Origin: Oscillatoria salina IIICB1
GTDB taxonomy: Bacteria > Cyanobacteriota > Cyanobacteriia > Cyanobacteriales > SIO1D9
Length of the DNA stretch: 64,000 nt
Direction of reading: 5' to 3'
Assembly (NCBI RefSeq): GCF_020144665.1
Contig: NZ_JAAHBQ010000014.1
Span: 1 to 64,000, forward strand
Below are positions 10,431 through 19,764 of the stretch, in pieces. Position numbers and translations under genes: made by a program. The stretch's first letter is position 1. Every line of letters starts with the position of its first letter. The notes under the pieces are model-generated. The model was not told the DNA's origin and searched no databases. It saw only the letters and a program-made list of their open reading frames with translations.

Positions 10431-10600
10431 TAAATCTGCCCCAGTTTACTATTTAATAACCAAGCTAGCTAGCTAGTTTTCCGCTCGTCTGGACAATAAC
10501 TTGAGGTTCGTCGGGGTAAGTCAGCCTCAGTTTACTGTTTAACCACTAAGCTAGCAAGTAAGCTAGTTTTCCGCCCGTATCTACAATAACTTGAGGTTTG
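10431..10600. repeat. imperfect tandem duplication, two copies of about 85 bp
   Basis: Two adjacent copies share the blocks CAGTTTACT.TTTAA, AAGCTAG..AGTAGTTTTCCG and ACAATAACTTGAGGTT.GTC. The second copy begins near 10514. They lie in the 630-bp gap between the Calx-beta gene and the UPF0175 gene. The rest of that gap is AT-rich and shows no ORF. Confidence 0.7.
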
Positions 10601-10791
10601 TCAAAACAGTAAAATAATTTAAGTGTATCAATTTTAACTTTTTCTGGGAAATGTCAACAACTCACTGTTGGCTTCATTGAACATATTTTTACATTTTTGT
10701 CAATGCTGCTGAAGTAAGATATAATAATCTTCAAGCAAAAATGAGCAAGCCTCCCCAGGCTTAAAAACAATTTTTTGTTAGCAAAAATCCG

Positions 10792-11037
10792 ATGAGCGCC
10801 TTAATTCCTGATGATATTCTCCAAGCAGCCCGAATGACAGAGGCTGAACTAATAATCGAAGTAGCTATTATGCTTTATAAACAAGAAAAAATTAGCAGTG
10901 GAAAAGCTCGTGCTTGGACGGGATTAAGTGTAATTGAATTTCAAGAAGAACTTGCTAAACGTGGACTCACCATTAATTATGATGTTGAGGATTTTCAAGA
11001 AGATTTGAAAACTTTACAGTATCTAGATTTGTTGTGA
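10792..11037 (+). CDS. UPF0175-family antitoxin
   Basis: 81 residues. The pattern LIPDDILQAARMTEAELIIE, then IMLYKQEKISSGKARAW.GLS..EFQEELAKRGL and a C-terminal DVEDFQEDL matches UPF0175, small helix-turn-helix proteins that act as antitoxins or autoregulators. Its stop overlaps a GTG start of the downstream DUF3368 gene, the usual arrangement for this pair. Here the partner is broken by a nonsense codon, so the antitoxin may now be an orphan. Confidence 0.85.
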   Translation: MSALIPDDILQAARMTEAELIIEVAIMLYKQEKISSGKARAWTGLSVIEFQEELAKRGLTINYDVEDFQEDLKTLQYLDLL

Positions 11038-11519
11038 TTGTAGTTAGTAATACATCACCAATAACTAATCTAGCAGCTATAAATCAGCTACAGTTGCTAC
11101 GAGAACTCTACGAGAATATAGTAATTCCAACCGCAGTATACAATGAAATGGTTGGTTTAGATAAGTTAGTACCAGGTGCGGTAGAAGTTTAAACTTCAGA
11201 CTGGATTCAAATTCAAACAATTGCAGATCGTAGCCGACTTATAGAAGTAGGGGAAAATATAGATTTAGGTGAAGCTGAAGCAATTGTTTTAGCTTTAGAA
11301 CTAAAAGCTGATTTATTACTAATAGATGAGCGTCGAGGTAGAGAAGTAGCAAAAGCTAATAAACTGAATGTAGTCGGTATATTAGGTATTTTACTACAAG
11401 CAAAACGCAATGGCGCGATCGCTGCGGTTAAACCTGTCATGGATCTTTTGATTGGACGGGCAAAATTTAGGATTAGTAGTCAATTGTACGCTGAAATTTT
11501 AAAAGCTGCTGGTGAATAG
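11034..11519 (+). pseudogene. DUF3368 PIN-like toxin with an in-frame stop
   Basis: Read from the GTG at 11034, which overlaps the antitoxin stop, the frame gives MIVVSNTSPITNLAAI...VPTAV-type PIN/DUF3368 sequence for 52 codons. It then meets TAA at 11190-11192 and continues in the same frame to TAG at 11517. The downstream part keeps DLGEAEAIVLALELKADLLL, IDERRGREVAKANKL, GILGILLQAKRNGAI and a typical C-terminus. Without the stop the product would be about 161 residues, normal for the family. A single base change (for example CAA to TAA) explains the lesion. The toxin is therefore probably inactive unless the stop is suppressed. Confidence 0.85.
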
Positions 11520-11535
11520 TTTCATTTTCAAAGTA

Positions 11536-11564
11536 AAAGCGATCTTCACAACGAAGATCGCTTT
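11536..11564. terminator. perfect 12-bp stem hairpin between convergent units
   Basis: AAAGCGATCTTC / GAAGATCGCTTT with the 5-nt loop ACAAC, centred in the gap between the DUF3368 pseudogene (plus) and ctaE (minus). The minus-strand side is followed by TTTTACTTTG. Probably a bidirectional terminator. Confidence 0.65.
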
Positions 11565-11583
11565 GATAATTTCTTAGCAAAAA

Positions 11584-12207
11584 CTAGGGTAGTAAATAAA
11601 CTAAAGTGAAAAGTACCACCCAAACAACATCGACAAAATGCCAATAAAGTTCTGATGCTTCGACACCAAAATGTTCTTTAGCAGAATAGTGTCCGGATTT
11701 GCGAGAACGAAAGAGAACAAACAAAATTAGTAATAAGCCGACGGTAACGTGCAAGCCGTGAAATCCGGTTAAAACATAGAAACAACTGGCAAATAAATTA
11801 GTTGTTAAACCAAATTCCAAATGGCTATATTCGTACAATTGTCCGGCTAAGAAAATCGCCCCCATGAGTGCAGTTAAAGCGAACCAAACTTGTAACCCTT
11901 TGTTGTCATTATTTTTAATTGCACTTTGACCTTTGTGCATGACAAAGCTGCTAGAAATCAGGACGATTGTGTTAATTCCGGGTAGCAAAAGTTCTAATTC
12001 GGTTCCTTCTGGGGGAAATTCCGGATACATTACTTTGTAAATGGAAAAAGCAGCAAATAAACCGAGGAAAATCATTGTTTCAGCGATGAGGAAAATGACC
12101 ACACCAAACATCCTAAAGTCAGGATGTTCTTCGTGATGCGCTCCTGGTTCTACTTCGTGATGGTAATTAAGAGCAGTTTTGGATTCGTCAATTGTTGAAC
12201 CTTGCAT
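11584..12207 (-). CDS. ctaE: cytochrome c oxidase subunit III
   Basis: 207 residues and five membrane segments with the family pattern: HPDFRMFGVVIFLIAETMIF at the start, LPGINTIVLISSSFVMHKGQ, YEYSHLEFGLTTNLFASCFY, VLTGFHGLHVTVGLLLI, and SELYWHFVDVVWVVLFTLVY at the end. I chose the ATG at 12207 (MQGSTIDESK) because AAGGAA precedes it at good spacing. A longer in-frame reading to 12309 has no homology. It is the last gene of the minus-strand ctaC-ctaD-ctaE set and forms part of the thylakoid or plasma-membrane aa3-type terminal oxidase. Confidence 0.95.
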   Translation of the reverse strand: MQGSTIDESKTALNYHHEVEPGAHHEEHPDFRMFGVVIFLIAETMIFLGLFAAFSIYKVMYPEFPPEGTELELLLPGINTIVLISSSFVMHKGQSAIKNNDNKGLQVWFALTALMGAIFLAGQLYEYSHLEFGLTTNLFASCFYVLTGFHGLHVTVGLLLILFVLFRSRKSGHYSAKEHFGVEASELYWHFVDVVWVVLFTLVYLLP

Positions 12208-12355
12208 AAATTCCTTTTTTTGCAGTAATTTGACTAAGGAGAAAAGGTAGAAGTTTAATTTTTTGCTGCTAATTTGCCAATCTAAACCTAGGTGTGGGTA
12301 GGGGCGCAAATGACTGCGCCCAAATAGTAGAGAAATTAGATTTTAACCTCTACCT

Positions 12356-14038
12356 TTAGCTAGATTCGCCTTGAACTTCGGTGAGTAATTCTTGAACAGT
12401 GCGATCGCCTTCTAAAGTTTTTACGTCGATACCGTAATCGTAGGGACCGGACCACAAAATCGGTTCTTCTTCAAAGTTTTCGATAATGGGTGGTGAAGTT
12501 GTTTGCCATTCTAAGGTTAGGGCTTTCCAAGGATTGCGACCTGCTTTTTCTCCTTTAATTAAACTCCAAAAGACGTTAATAATAAACGGCAAAGTCGAAA
12601 CTGCCAGGACATAAGCACCAATTGTCGCGATGACATTCAAAGGCTGGAATTGGGGGTCATAAAGTGCAACTCGGCGGTTCATTCCTAATAAACCGAGTTC
12701 GTGCATCGGCATAAAGGTAAGATGTACGCCAATGAAAGTGAGGGCAAAATGAATAATACCCAAAGGTTCGTTGTACATTCGTCCGGTGACTTTCGGGAAC
12801 CAGTGATAAACGCCAGCGAATAAGCCTAAAACACTGCCACCAAAGAGAACATAGTGTAAATGGGCGACGACAAAATAAGTATCGTGGACGTGAATGTCAA
12901 AGGGTACAGAAGCGACCATTACGCCAGTTAAGCCACCGATGAGGAAAGTAGAAACAAAGCCCAAACCGAATAACATTGGAGAATTGAGACTAATTTTACC
13001 GCCCCAAACTGTCGCACACCAGCTAAAGACCTTAATTCCCGTCGGTACGGCAATAATCATCGTCATTGCCATAAAAAACATCCGCAACCAGCCAGGAGTA
13101 CCGCTAGTAAACATATGGTGCGCCCAAACTAGGATACCGATAAAAGCGATCGCCATACTCGAATAGGCGATCGCGCGATAACCGAAAATTGGCTTGCGCG
13201 CATGAACGGGTAGCACTTCGGAAATTACCCCGAAAAAGGGCAAAATCATGATATAAACTGCTGGGTGCGAGTAAAACCAGAACATATGCTGGTAAACAAT
13301 TGGATCTCCGCCACCACCAGGATTAAAGAAGTTGGTTCCGACAATCAAGTCAAAGGAAAGCAAAATCAAAGCTGCGGCTAAAACTGGTGTCGCAATCAAG
13401 ATCAAGCAAGAAGTCGCAAAAATCGACCAGCAAAACAAAGGCATATCGTAGATTGTCATTGCTGAGATTCGCATCTTCCAAATGGTGGCAATAAAGTTAA
13501 TTCCCCCCAAAATTGAAGATGTTCCCAACAATAACAAGCTCAAAATCCAAATTGCTTCGCCCGCTTCACCACTAATTAAGCTTAAAGGAGGATAAGAAGT
13601 CCAGCCTGCTTGGGGCGCCCCGACAAAAAAGCTACTCAGCAAGAAGACACCGCCAATAGGAATCAGCCAAAAAGCGACGGCATTCAAGCGCGGAAATGCC
13701 ATATCTTTTGCCCCAATCATCAGGGGAACCAGATAGTTAGCAAAACCTGCACCTGCGGGAACAATCCATAAAAAGATCATGATTGTCCCGTGCAAGGTAA
13801 ACATTTGATTGTAAACTTCGGGAGTGACAAAATCGGGGTCGGGAGTTGCTAACTCTGTACGCATCAAGCCAGCTAAAACTCCGCCAATGCCGTAAAAGAA
13901 AAATGAAGTAACGAGATATTGAACGGCAATAACTTTGTGGTCGGTATTGAAGGTAAAGAAATCTTTCCAAGTACGTTGATTTTCTACTGCTTCAGCAGGT
14001 TTGTCAGTAGATTGAGGTTTTTCGGTTTTTACACTCAT
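12356..14038 (-). CDS. ctaD: cytochrome c oxidase subunit I
   Basis: 560 residues and about 12 membrane segments. The heme and copper ligands are visible: FTLHGTIMIF (low-spin heme His), YSHPAVY (CuB His and the cross-linked Tyr), WAHHMFTSG (two CuB His) and DTYFVVAHLHYVLFG (heme a3 and heme a His). The helix VI motif is YSHPxV rather than GHPEV, so this is an A2-type heme-copper oxidase (as in Thermus caa3) lacking the D-channel Glu. It lies between ctaC and ctaE with short gaps, consistent with one operon. It carries the binuclear O2-reduction centre and proton-pumping channels. Confidence 0.97.
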   Translation of the reverse strand: MSVKTEKPQSTDKPAEAVENQRTWKDFFTFNTDHKVIAVQYLVTSFFFYGIGGVLAGLMRTELATPDPDFVTPEVYNQMFTLHGTIMIFLWIVPAGAGFANYLVPLMIGAKDMAFPRLNAVAFWLIPIGGVFLLSSFFVGAPQAGWTSYPPLSLISGEAGEAIWILSLLLLGTSSILGGINFIATIWKMRISAMTIYDMPLFCWSIFATSCLILIATPVLAAALILLSFDLIVGTNFFNPGGGGDPIVYQHMFWFYSHPAVYIMILPFFGVISEVLPVHARKPIFGYRAIAYSSMAIAFIGILVWAHHMFTSGTPGWLRMFFMAMTMIIAVPTGIKVFSWCATVWGGKISLNSPMLFGLGFVSTFLIGGLTGVMVASVPFDIHVHDTYFVVAHLHYVLFGGSVLGLFAGVYHWFPKVTGRMYNEPLGIIHFALTFIGVHLTFMPMHELGLLGMNRRVALYDPQFQPLNVIATIGAYVLAVSTLPFIINVFWSLIKGEKAGRNPWKALTLEWQTTSPPIIENFEEEPILWSGPYDYGIDVKTLEGDRTVQELLTEVQGESS

Positions 14039-14119
14039 AAGAAATTGTTTAAGATGCCAAACTTGGGATTTGCAATTGGCGATCGCACTAGAGAATAAAT
14101 TGGGGGAAAGCGATCGTCT

Positions 14120-15061
14120 TTAGTGATGATGTAGCTGGGTTAGCTGGGCGAGAGTTTCTTGGTTAATTCCCATTTCTTCAGCGTAGGGAGCAAGAAATTC
14201 GCGATCGCTAAGATTGCTAGCGACTGCTCGATCCCAGTTGTTAGCATTGGCGACTTGGGTTTGTTCTTCAACCCATTTTTGGTAATCTTCTTCACTTTGG
14301 ACGAAGAGTTGAGATTTCATCGCACCGTGATAGGCACCGCAAAGTTCGGCACAAATAATCGGATAAGTTCCGACGAGAGTAGGTGTAAAGCGGATTTCTG
14401 CTTCTCTACCGGGAATAGCATCTTGTTTGATCCGAAATTCTGGCAACCAAAAAGCGTGAAGTACGTCTCCGGCGGAAAGGTTAAGTCTGACTTCTTTTCC
14501 CACAGGTACGTGCAATTCTCCGGTAATTACGCCTGTATCGGGATAGGTGAAAATCCAAGCGTACTGAATGCCGTTGACGTTGACATTCAGATAGGGTTCT
14601 TTACCTTGATTTTCTGGAGAAGCGCCTAATCCGAGGGCGAGATCTTTTTGACTAGGATCGAGAGCAACGAGTTGTTGAGGTCCGGGATCGTGGGAACTCA
14701 TGGGATCGAGTCCGCCCATTTCGTTGTAAACCTCAAAGCTGTAAATAGAAATAACCAAAACAATGATGGTGGGGATCGCTGTCCAGACAATTTCTAGCGG
14801 GACGTTACCTTCGATGTTCGGACCGTCGGTTTCGTCTCCTTGGCGTCGGCGAAATTTAATCGCTGTATACACCAATACTCCTTGGATCAGCAAAAATAAA
14901 GCTGTAGCAACAGTCATCATCAAGTTAAAGATGCTGTCTACGGATTTGGCTTCTTCTGAAGCCGCTATGGGCAGCAGTCCGTGATTTTGACCGTACCACA
15001 AACTGGGTAGGACGATCGCGATCGCGACCGCAACAATGATGATTGTGTTTGTTTTTTTCAC
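14120..15061 (-). CDS. ctaC: cytochrome c oxidase subunit II
   Basis: 313 residues. An N-terminal hydrophobic segment (residues about 5-22) and a second membrane helix (about 45-68, MMTVATALFLLIQGVLVYTA) precede the cupredoxin domain. The CuA site is intact (CAELCGAYHGAM, with the upstream His in VLHAFWLPEF). It receives electrons from cytochrome c6 or plastocyanin on the lumenal or periplasmic side. It is the first gene of the ctaCDE unit; the start is an ATG facing the divergent ctaA promoter region. Confidence 0.96.
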   Translation of the reverse strand: MKKTNTIIIVAVAIAIVLPSLWYGQNHGLLPIAASEEAKSVDSIFNLMMTVATALFLLIQGVLVYTAIKFRRRQGDETDGPNIEGNVPLEIVWTAIPTIIVLVISIYSFEVYNEMGGLDPMSSHDPGPQQLVALDPSQKDLALGLGASPENQGKEPYLNVNVNGIQYAWIFTYPDTGVITGELHVPVGKEVRLNLSAGDVLHAFWLPEFRIKQDAIPGREAEIRFTPTLVGTYPIICAELCGAYHGAMKSQLFVQSEEDYQKWVEEQTQVANANNWDRAVASNLSDREFLAPYAEEMGINQETLAQLTQLHHH

Positions 15062-15437
15062 GGGTTTTTTCCCTTGACGATCTGACTACTTGGCATTTTT
15101 CTCGGATGCTTGTGAAACTGCGACTCGTTTGAGTTATTTGTGTTTTTGTCTTATCGCAGCCGTCCCTCTACTAAGGTAAGACATACTCTCCTGGGTTGCG
15201 AATATTTCTCGCGATCGCGACCGCAAATAATCTCGCTTTTTTGTCAACTTTTGTTACAGGTATCCAGCCTGATACCTTTGTTTCCCCAAGCAATCTGAAG
15301 AATACCTAAAGCAATTTCGCTTACAGCACAGGCTGATTACAGTGTTAGGTAGAAGTCGGCAAACTTTTTAACTAGGATGCTAGTTTGAAAGAGAGTCGTT
15401 ACTCATTTATATCTTGACACAAAAGGCAAATAATGCT
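15062..15437. promoter_or_regulatory. divergent ctaC / ctaA intergenic region
   Basis: About 375 bp separate ctaC (minus) and ctaA (plus), so it must contain both promoters. It includes the HIP1-like GCGATCGCGACCGC near 15210. I see no hairpin, riboswitch or clear operator, and no small ORF worth calling. Confidence 0.4.
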
Positions 15438-16373
15438 ATGGCTGAATCAGTGCTTCCCAAGCAGAGAGAAACCCACTCCCAGCGATCGCGAGCTAGCGAT
15501 CTTCTACGTGGTTTAGTGTGGAAGATCGCGATCGCGACACTGCTATTAATGGCGATAGGTAGTGCCACGCGAGTGATGAACGCAGGACTTGCTTGTCCGG
15601 ATTGGCCCCTATGTTACGGGCAGCTAGTACCCACTCAGCAAATGAATCTGCAAGTATTTCTCGAATGGTTTCACCGTCTTGATGCTTCCTTAGTAGGATT
15701 TAGCGCGATCGCCTTAGCTGGTTTATCTTGGTGGTGGAGGCGCGAATTACCCAAGTGGCTGCCTGGGGCTGCCACATTTGCTTTATTTTTGATTGTCTTT
15801 CAAGGTATTCTCGGCGGACTGACAGTTACCCAGCTTTTGCGCTTTGATATTGTTACTGCTCATTTAGGCGCAGCCTTACTATTTTTCTGCACGCTGATCG
15901 TCATCGGAACAGCCCTCGGCGATTATAAAGGAACTGGAACTGCTGGTAAACTATCCTGGGTTAGTTTAACCGCCGCAATTTTAGTTTATCTCCAAAGCTT
16001 ACTCGGAGCTTTAGTCGGTTCCCGTTGGGCATTACATCAATGTTTCGGCGCAAACCAACTTTGTACCGTGATGAACAGTCACATAATTGGCGTTTTCCCC
16101 GCCACAATCGCTACAGTAACAGTAGTCGCGATCGCGTGGCGCACAATGGGATTACATCCAGCCCTAAGAAAACTGGCTAACCTAGCTGGTGGATTAGTTG
16201 TCTTGCAAATTCTCCTCGGTGTTGCTACCTTCTACTTGCACCTGCAAGTCGAACCCCTAACCGTCACTCACCAAACCGTAGGAGCAGCATTACTCGGTTG
16301 TTTAGTTGCCTTAACAGTTTTAGCACTACGCGATCGCACGATCGCCTCAAGCAAGTTAGCGATCGAAAATTAG
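15438..16373 (+). CDS. ctaA: heme A synthase (CtaA/Cox15)
   Basis: About 311 residues and eight membrane helices. The conserved pieces are NAGLACPDWPLCYGQ, EWFHRLDASLVG, TVTQLLRFDIVTAHLGAAL, CTVMNSHIIGVF and VTHQTVGAALLG; the His residues ligate heme. It converts heme O to heme A for the adjacent oxidase. I use the ATG at 15438; an in-frame TTG at 15414 would add eight residues. It is followed by ctaB on the same strand. Confidence 0.93.
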   Translation: MAESVLPKQRETHSQRSRASDLLRGLVWKIAIATLLLMAIGSATRVMNAGLACPDWPLCYGQLVPTQQMNLQVFLEWFHRLDASLVGFSAIALAGLSWWWRRELPKWLPGAATFALFLIVFQGILGGLTVTQLLRFDIVTAHLGAALLFFCTLIVIGTALGDYKGTGTAGKLSWVSLTAAILVYLQSLLGALVGSRWALHQCFGANQLCTVMNSHIIGVFPATIATVTVVAIAWRTMGLHPALRKLANLAGGLVVLQILLGVATFYLHLQVEPLTVTHQTVGAALLGCLVALTVLALRDRTIASSKLAIEN

Positions 16374-16561
16374 CGATCGTCATGCTGCGAACAGTTGACA
16401 AGTTTGCCCGATCTTAACTTTCAATCCTCAAACAAAAAAATGTTTAACTGTTCGCCACTAACAAATTTTCCTGTCTCGCTCCTGTTTACTAAAAACTCAG
16501 CTCGCGATCGTTTGCTCCCACACAAATAAAGTTTCAAAAATAAGGAATTTGGTACTAAGTA

Positions 16562-17503
16562 ATGACAGGCATCAGTATTGCCCGCCGCAACTTCTTACAA
16601 GTAATCAAAAGCTACTACCAATTAACCAAACCTCGGATTATTCCGTTACTGCTCATTACCACCGCAGCCGCAATGTGGATCGCCTCTGACGGACAAGTAG
16701 ACACTTTTCTCTTATTCTCTACTTTAATTGGAGGTACTTTTGCATCTGCTTCTGCCCAAACTTTCAACTGCATTTACGACCAAGATATTGACTATGAAAT
16801 GAAAAGGACGCGCAAGCGCCCCATTCCTTCCGGTCAAATTCAACCTCGTCACGCACTCATTTTTGCTCTCATTTTAGCAATTCTTTCTTTTACAGTTTTG
16901 ACTGTCTTTGTTAACCTCATCAGCGCCCTTTTAGCCATGTCCGGCATTATTTTTTATCTGCTGGTTTATACTCATTGGCTCAAACGTCATACCACCCAAA
17001 ATATCGTTATTGGCGGTGCTGCTGGTGCAATTCCTCCTCTAGTAGGTTGGGCGGCTGTTACCGGAGATTTAAGTTGGGCTGCATGGCTTTTATTTGCAAT
17101 TGTTTTCCTTTGGACACCTCCCCATTTTTGGGCATTGGCGTTAATGATTCGCGATGATTATGCTCAAGTAAATGTGCCAATGTTACCAGTAATTGTCGGT
17201 GAAGAAAATACCGTTAAGCAAATTTGGATTTACACTCTGATTGTCGTCCCGACAACTTTTTTACTCATTTATCCTTTAGGCGTTTCCGGGATTTTATACG
17301 GCGCAATTGCTGCCTTACTCGGAGCAGCTTTTCTTCGCAAAGCATGGCAATTGAAACAAGCACCACAAGATAAAGATTTGGCAAAATCGATGTTTAAATT
17401 TTCCATCCTTTACATGATGTTATTGTGTACCGGAATGGTAATTGATAGTTTGCCCGTCACCCATCAGTTAATTGCTGTGGTTGCCGATGTAATTTTTGTC
17501 TAA
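16562..17503 (+). CDS. ctaB: protoheme IX farnesyltransferase (heme O synthase)
   Basis: 313 residues and a UbiA-fold membrane prenyltransferase. The first Asp-rich prenyl-diphosphate site reads [20 protein letters not shown], and [20 protein letters not shown] and [19 protein letters not shown] carry the second conserved region. It farnesylates protoheme to heme O, the substrate of CtaA. Together with ctaA and the divergent ctaCDE genes it makes a complete oxidase and cofactor locus. Confidence 0.96.
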   Translation: MTGISIARRNFLQVIKSYYQLTKPRIIPLLLITTAAAMWIASDGQVDTFLLFSTLIGGTFASASAQTFNCIYDQDIDYEMKRTRKRPIPSGQIQPRHALIFALILAILSFTVLTVFVNLISALLAMSGIIFYLLVYTHWLKRHTTQNIVIGGAAGAIPPLVGWAAVTGDLSWAAWLLFAIVFLWTPPHFWALALMIRDDYAQVNVPMLPVIVGEENTVKQIWIYTLIVVPTTFLLIYPLGVSGILYGAIAALLGAAFLRKAWQLKQAPQDKDLAKSMFKFSILYMMLLCTGMVIDSLPVTHQLIAVVADVIFV

Positions 17504-17512
17504 AATTTTTCC

Positions 17513-17542
17513 TGTAGAGACGTTGTATCCAACGTTTCTACA
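17513..17542. repeat. GTAGAGACGTTG-type palindrome after ctaB
   Basis: 13-bp arms (TGTAGAGACGTTG / CAACGTTTCTACA, one G-T wobble) with a TATC loop, starting 10 bp after the ctaB stop. It is a member of the dispersed palindrome family also seen at 1714 and 19587 and may act as a 3' end structure. Confidence 0.7.
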
Positions 17543-17682
17543 AGGCAATTTGGTTGAGGAAAAATTAAGGTTTAATTTACTTCAAATTAATTCAGCAAAG
17601 ATTTAACAGAAAAAGCTTCCCCAAGCTGATCGCAAGTTGCGTCCAGAGATAGTATACTCAAAAGACGATAATCTGGAAAAAT

Positions 17683-17726
17683 GTCATCCTGAGCGAAGCG
17701 TTCGCGAACGCTTCGCTCAGGATGAC
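17683..17726. repeat. 44-bp perfect palindrome
   Basis: Two perfectly complementary 22-nt arms with no loop, centred on TTCGCGAA (centre between 17704 and 17705). It sits in the 376-bp gap after ctaB. A 60-codon open frame runs through it (HPERSVRERFAQDD-like), but that peptide is a by-product of the palindrome and is not called as a gene. The rest of the gap is AT-rich with nothing recognised. Confidence 0.85.
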
Positions 17727-17879
17727 GTAAGATTAAATGAAAAAGAAGTTGTATCTAGATATTTCATTGAGTTAAATATTTTAGTCTCTGTACCCCTACT
17801 ATATTTAAGTGCAACTTAGTATTATCAGTTTATTTAGCCAAATCTGGTAAATTTGTCAAAAAGATAAGGAGCTTCAGCG

Positions 17880-18500
17880 ATGGCATATAGCAATTTTAGC
17901 TTAGCTAAAGTCAAACAAGAATTTAATTTAACTATTCAGGAAATCCCTAACTTATTTAAAGATATTGAAACAGTAAAGCCATCAAAAATTTTAACTGAAC
18001 TTTTACAAGAATATATTCCATTAGCAACAGCAATTGGCACAGAAAAAGCCCGTTCAGAGTTTCTCATTGCTCCTATTTTAAGTGAAGTCAGAAGACAATT
18101 TAATTACCAAATTAGTTTATTTTCTGGTACAGATTTTAATGTCGATCTTGAAAAAGGACTGTTAGGTTATTGTGATTTTCTCATTAGTGCGTCTCAAGAA
18201 CAATTGTTTATTAGCGCCCCGGTAATTACAATTGTTGAAGCTAAAAATGAAAATATTATTGGTGGATTAGGTCAATGTATCGCCGAAATGTTAGCCGCAC
18301 AAATATTTAACCAACGTCAAGAAATTGAGATTTCAGTTATTTATGGTGCAGTAACCAGTGGAACAAATTGGCGCTTTTTGACTTTGCAGGAAAACCTGGT
18401 TTGTATTGATTTAAGGGAATATTATATTAATCAAATTGAGAAGATTTTAGGGATTTTATTGAGCCCCATTCAAGCTTATTTGTCAAGGGTTAATCAATAA
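17880..18500 (+). CDS. PD-(D/E)XK nuclease-like hypothetical protein
   Basis: 206 residues of a type common in cyanobacteria. The segment GYCDFLISAS...APVITIVEAKNENIIGGLGQCIAEM matches the D...ExK...Q arrangement of a restriction-endonuclease-like core (Asp about residue 101, ExK about 121-123). No DNA-recognition domain or methylase partner is visible. AAGGAG sits at a good distance upstream of the ATG. It is followed by an unrelated hydrolase gene. The function is unknown; the nuclease fold is an inference from motif spacing. Confidence 0.7.
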   Translation: MAYSNFSLAKVKQEFNLTIQEIPNLFKDIETVKPSKILTELLQEYIPLATAIGTEKARSEFLIAPILSEVRRQFNYQISLFSGTDFNVDLEKGLLGYCDFLISASQEQLFISAPVITIVEAKNENIIGGLGQCIAEMLAAQIFNQRQEIEISVIYGAVTSGTNWRFLTLQENLVCIDLREYYINQIEKILGILLSPIQAYLSRVNQ

Positions 18501-18587
18501 AAAAAGAAAATGATTAGGAGAGTATTTGTTAGAAAATGCTAATCAGTCGAGACAGATCCAGCAACTTATCTAAAAAATTAATTTTTA

Positions 18588-19556
18588 ATGAATATCCCCA
18601 TAAATTTATTAATTATCTCGATTACAACCAGTTATCATTTCATTGCTAGTATTCTCGAACGGCGAAAATTTCAGCCACCAGGTAAACTAATTGATATTGG
18701 TGGTTATAAACTCCATTTATACTCAAAAGGAACAGGTAAACCGACAGTAATAATTGACCATAGTTTGGGTGGAATTGATGGCTATTTTCTCATCGATGAA
18801 CTTGCGGAAATCACCCAAGTGTGTATTTGCGATCGCGCCGGATATGGCTGGAGTGATTCTAGCCCTAAACCTCGCTCAAGTCAAACAATTGTCCGAGAAT
18901 TAGATCCATTATTAAACCTAGCTAAAATTGAACCACCTTATATTTTAGTCGGCGATTCTTTTGGTAGTTATAATGTCAGGCTTTATGCTCATCAATTCCC
19001 AGAAAAAGTAATTGGGATCGTTTTGGCAGATGGGCTTCACGAAACAGGTATATTAAATATGTCGCTTAGTTTGCGAGCCTTAAAATTATTTTTTATGTCC
19101 GGATTTCTGATGTCTATTTTTGGCTCAATTTGGGGAATTGTCAGAATTTTAGGAACAATAGGAATATTTGAATTACTTAAACAAGAACTGCGTAAATTTC
19201 CCAAACAAATCTTACAGCCAGTTAAAATTTCCTTTTATCACTATCAACATTGGCTGACAATGTGGCGAGAAATGTGGAATTTAAACGCGAGTAGTCGTCA
19301 AGTTAGTCAAGCTAACAATTTCGGCGATTTACCAATTATTAATATCAAAGCGAAAACTTTCTTTAAACGCTCAATTTGGAACTTTTATCTCCCGATTACA
19401 GCCGCCGACAAGTTACGCGACAAAATGCACTGCGAACTGCTAAAATTATCCACAAATTGTACTCAAATCCAAGCTAGCAAAAGTAGTCACTTTGTCTGGA
19501 TAGACGAACCCGAAATTATTCTCGCAGCGATTCAACAACTTCTAGCAAATAGATAA
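18588..19556 (+). CDS. alpha/beta-fold hydrolase
   Basis: 322 residues. The first ~20 residues are hydrophobic (LLIISITTSYHFIASIL), a possible membrane anchor or signal. The core shows TVIIDHSLGGIDGY (oxyanion region), CDRAGYGWSD, and the nucleophile elbow VGDSFGSYN (GxSxG as GDSFG). The C-terminal His is in SSHFVWIDEP. The family includes esterases, lipases and haloalkane or epoxide hydrolases; the substrate cannot be assigned. Confidence 0.85.
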   Translation: MNIPINLLIISITTSYHFIASILERRKFQPPGKLIDIGGYKLHLYSKGTGKPTVIIDHSLGGIDGYFLIDELAEITQVCICDRAGYGWSDSSPKPRSSQTIVRELDPLLNLAKIEPPYILVGDSFGSYNVRLYAHQFPEKVIGIVLADGLHETGILNMSLSLRALKLFFMSGFLMSIFGSIWGIVRILGTIGIFELLKQELRKFPKQILQPVKISFYHYQHWLTMWREMWNLNASSRQVSQANNFGDLPIINIKAKTFFKRSIWNFYLPITAADKLRDKMHCELLKLSTNCTQIQASKSSHFVWIDEPEIILAAIQQLLANR

Positions 19557-19586
19557 AATCCAGAAAAAATAACTGCAAAAATAAAA

Positions 19587-19613
19587 GTAGAGACATTGCA
19601 TTTTAGTCTCTAC
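19587..19613. repeat. GTAGAGAC-type palindrome after hydrolase gene
   Basis: 8-bp arms GTAGAGAC / GTCTCTAC around an 11-nt loop, 30 bp after the hydrolase stop. It is the third and most degenerate member of the family found at 1714 and 17513. Confidence 0.6.
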
Positions 19614-19764
19614 AAATTTCCCTAGACAAAATCGCCAAATTCTTCCTCCTCACGTCAGTTGACAGAGGTTACCCCTCTAGCAAGCTTCCATTGTTCCGAT
19701 TACAATTTACAATAAAAGAAAAGATTGTTTAGATTTGTAACTAGGCTGAAGGCATAATTATTTT

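Noticed and set aside
17637-17819. 60-codon plus-strand ORF across the palindrome
   Set aside because: The HPERSVRERFAQDD segment is the translation of a REP-like palindrome and is a well-known spurious ORF type.
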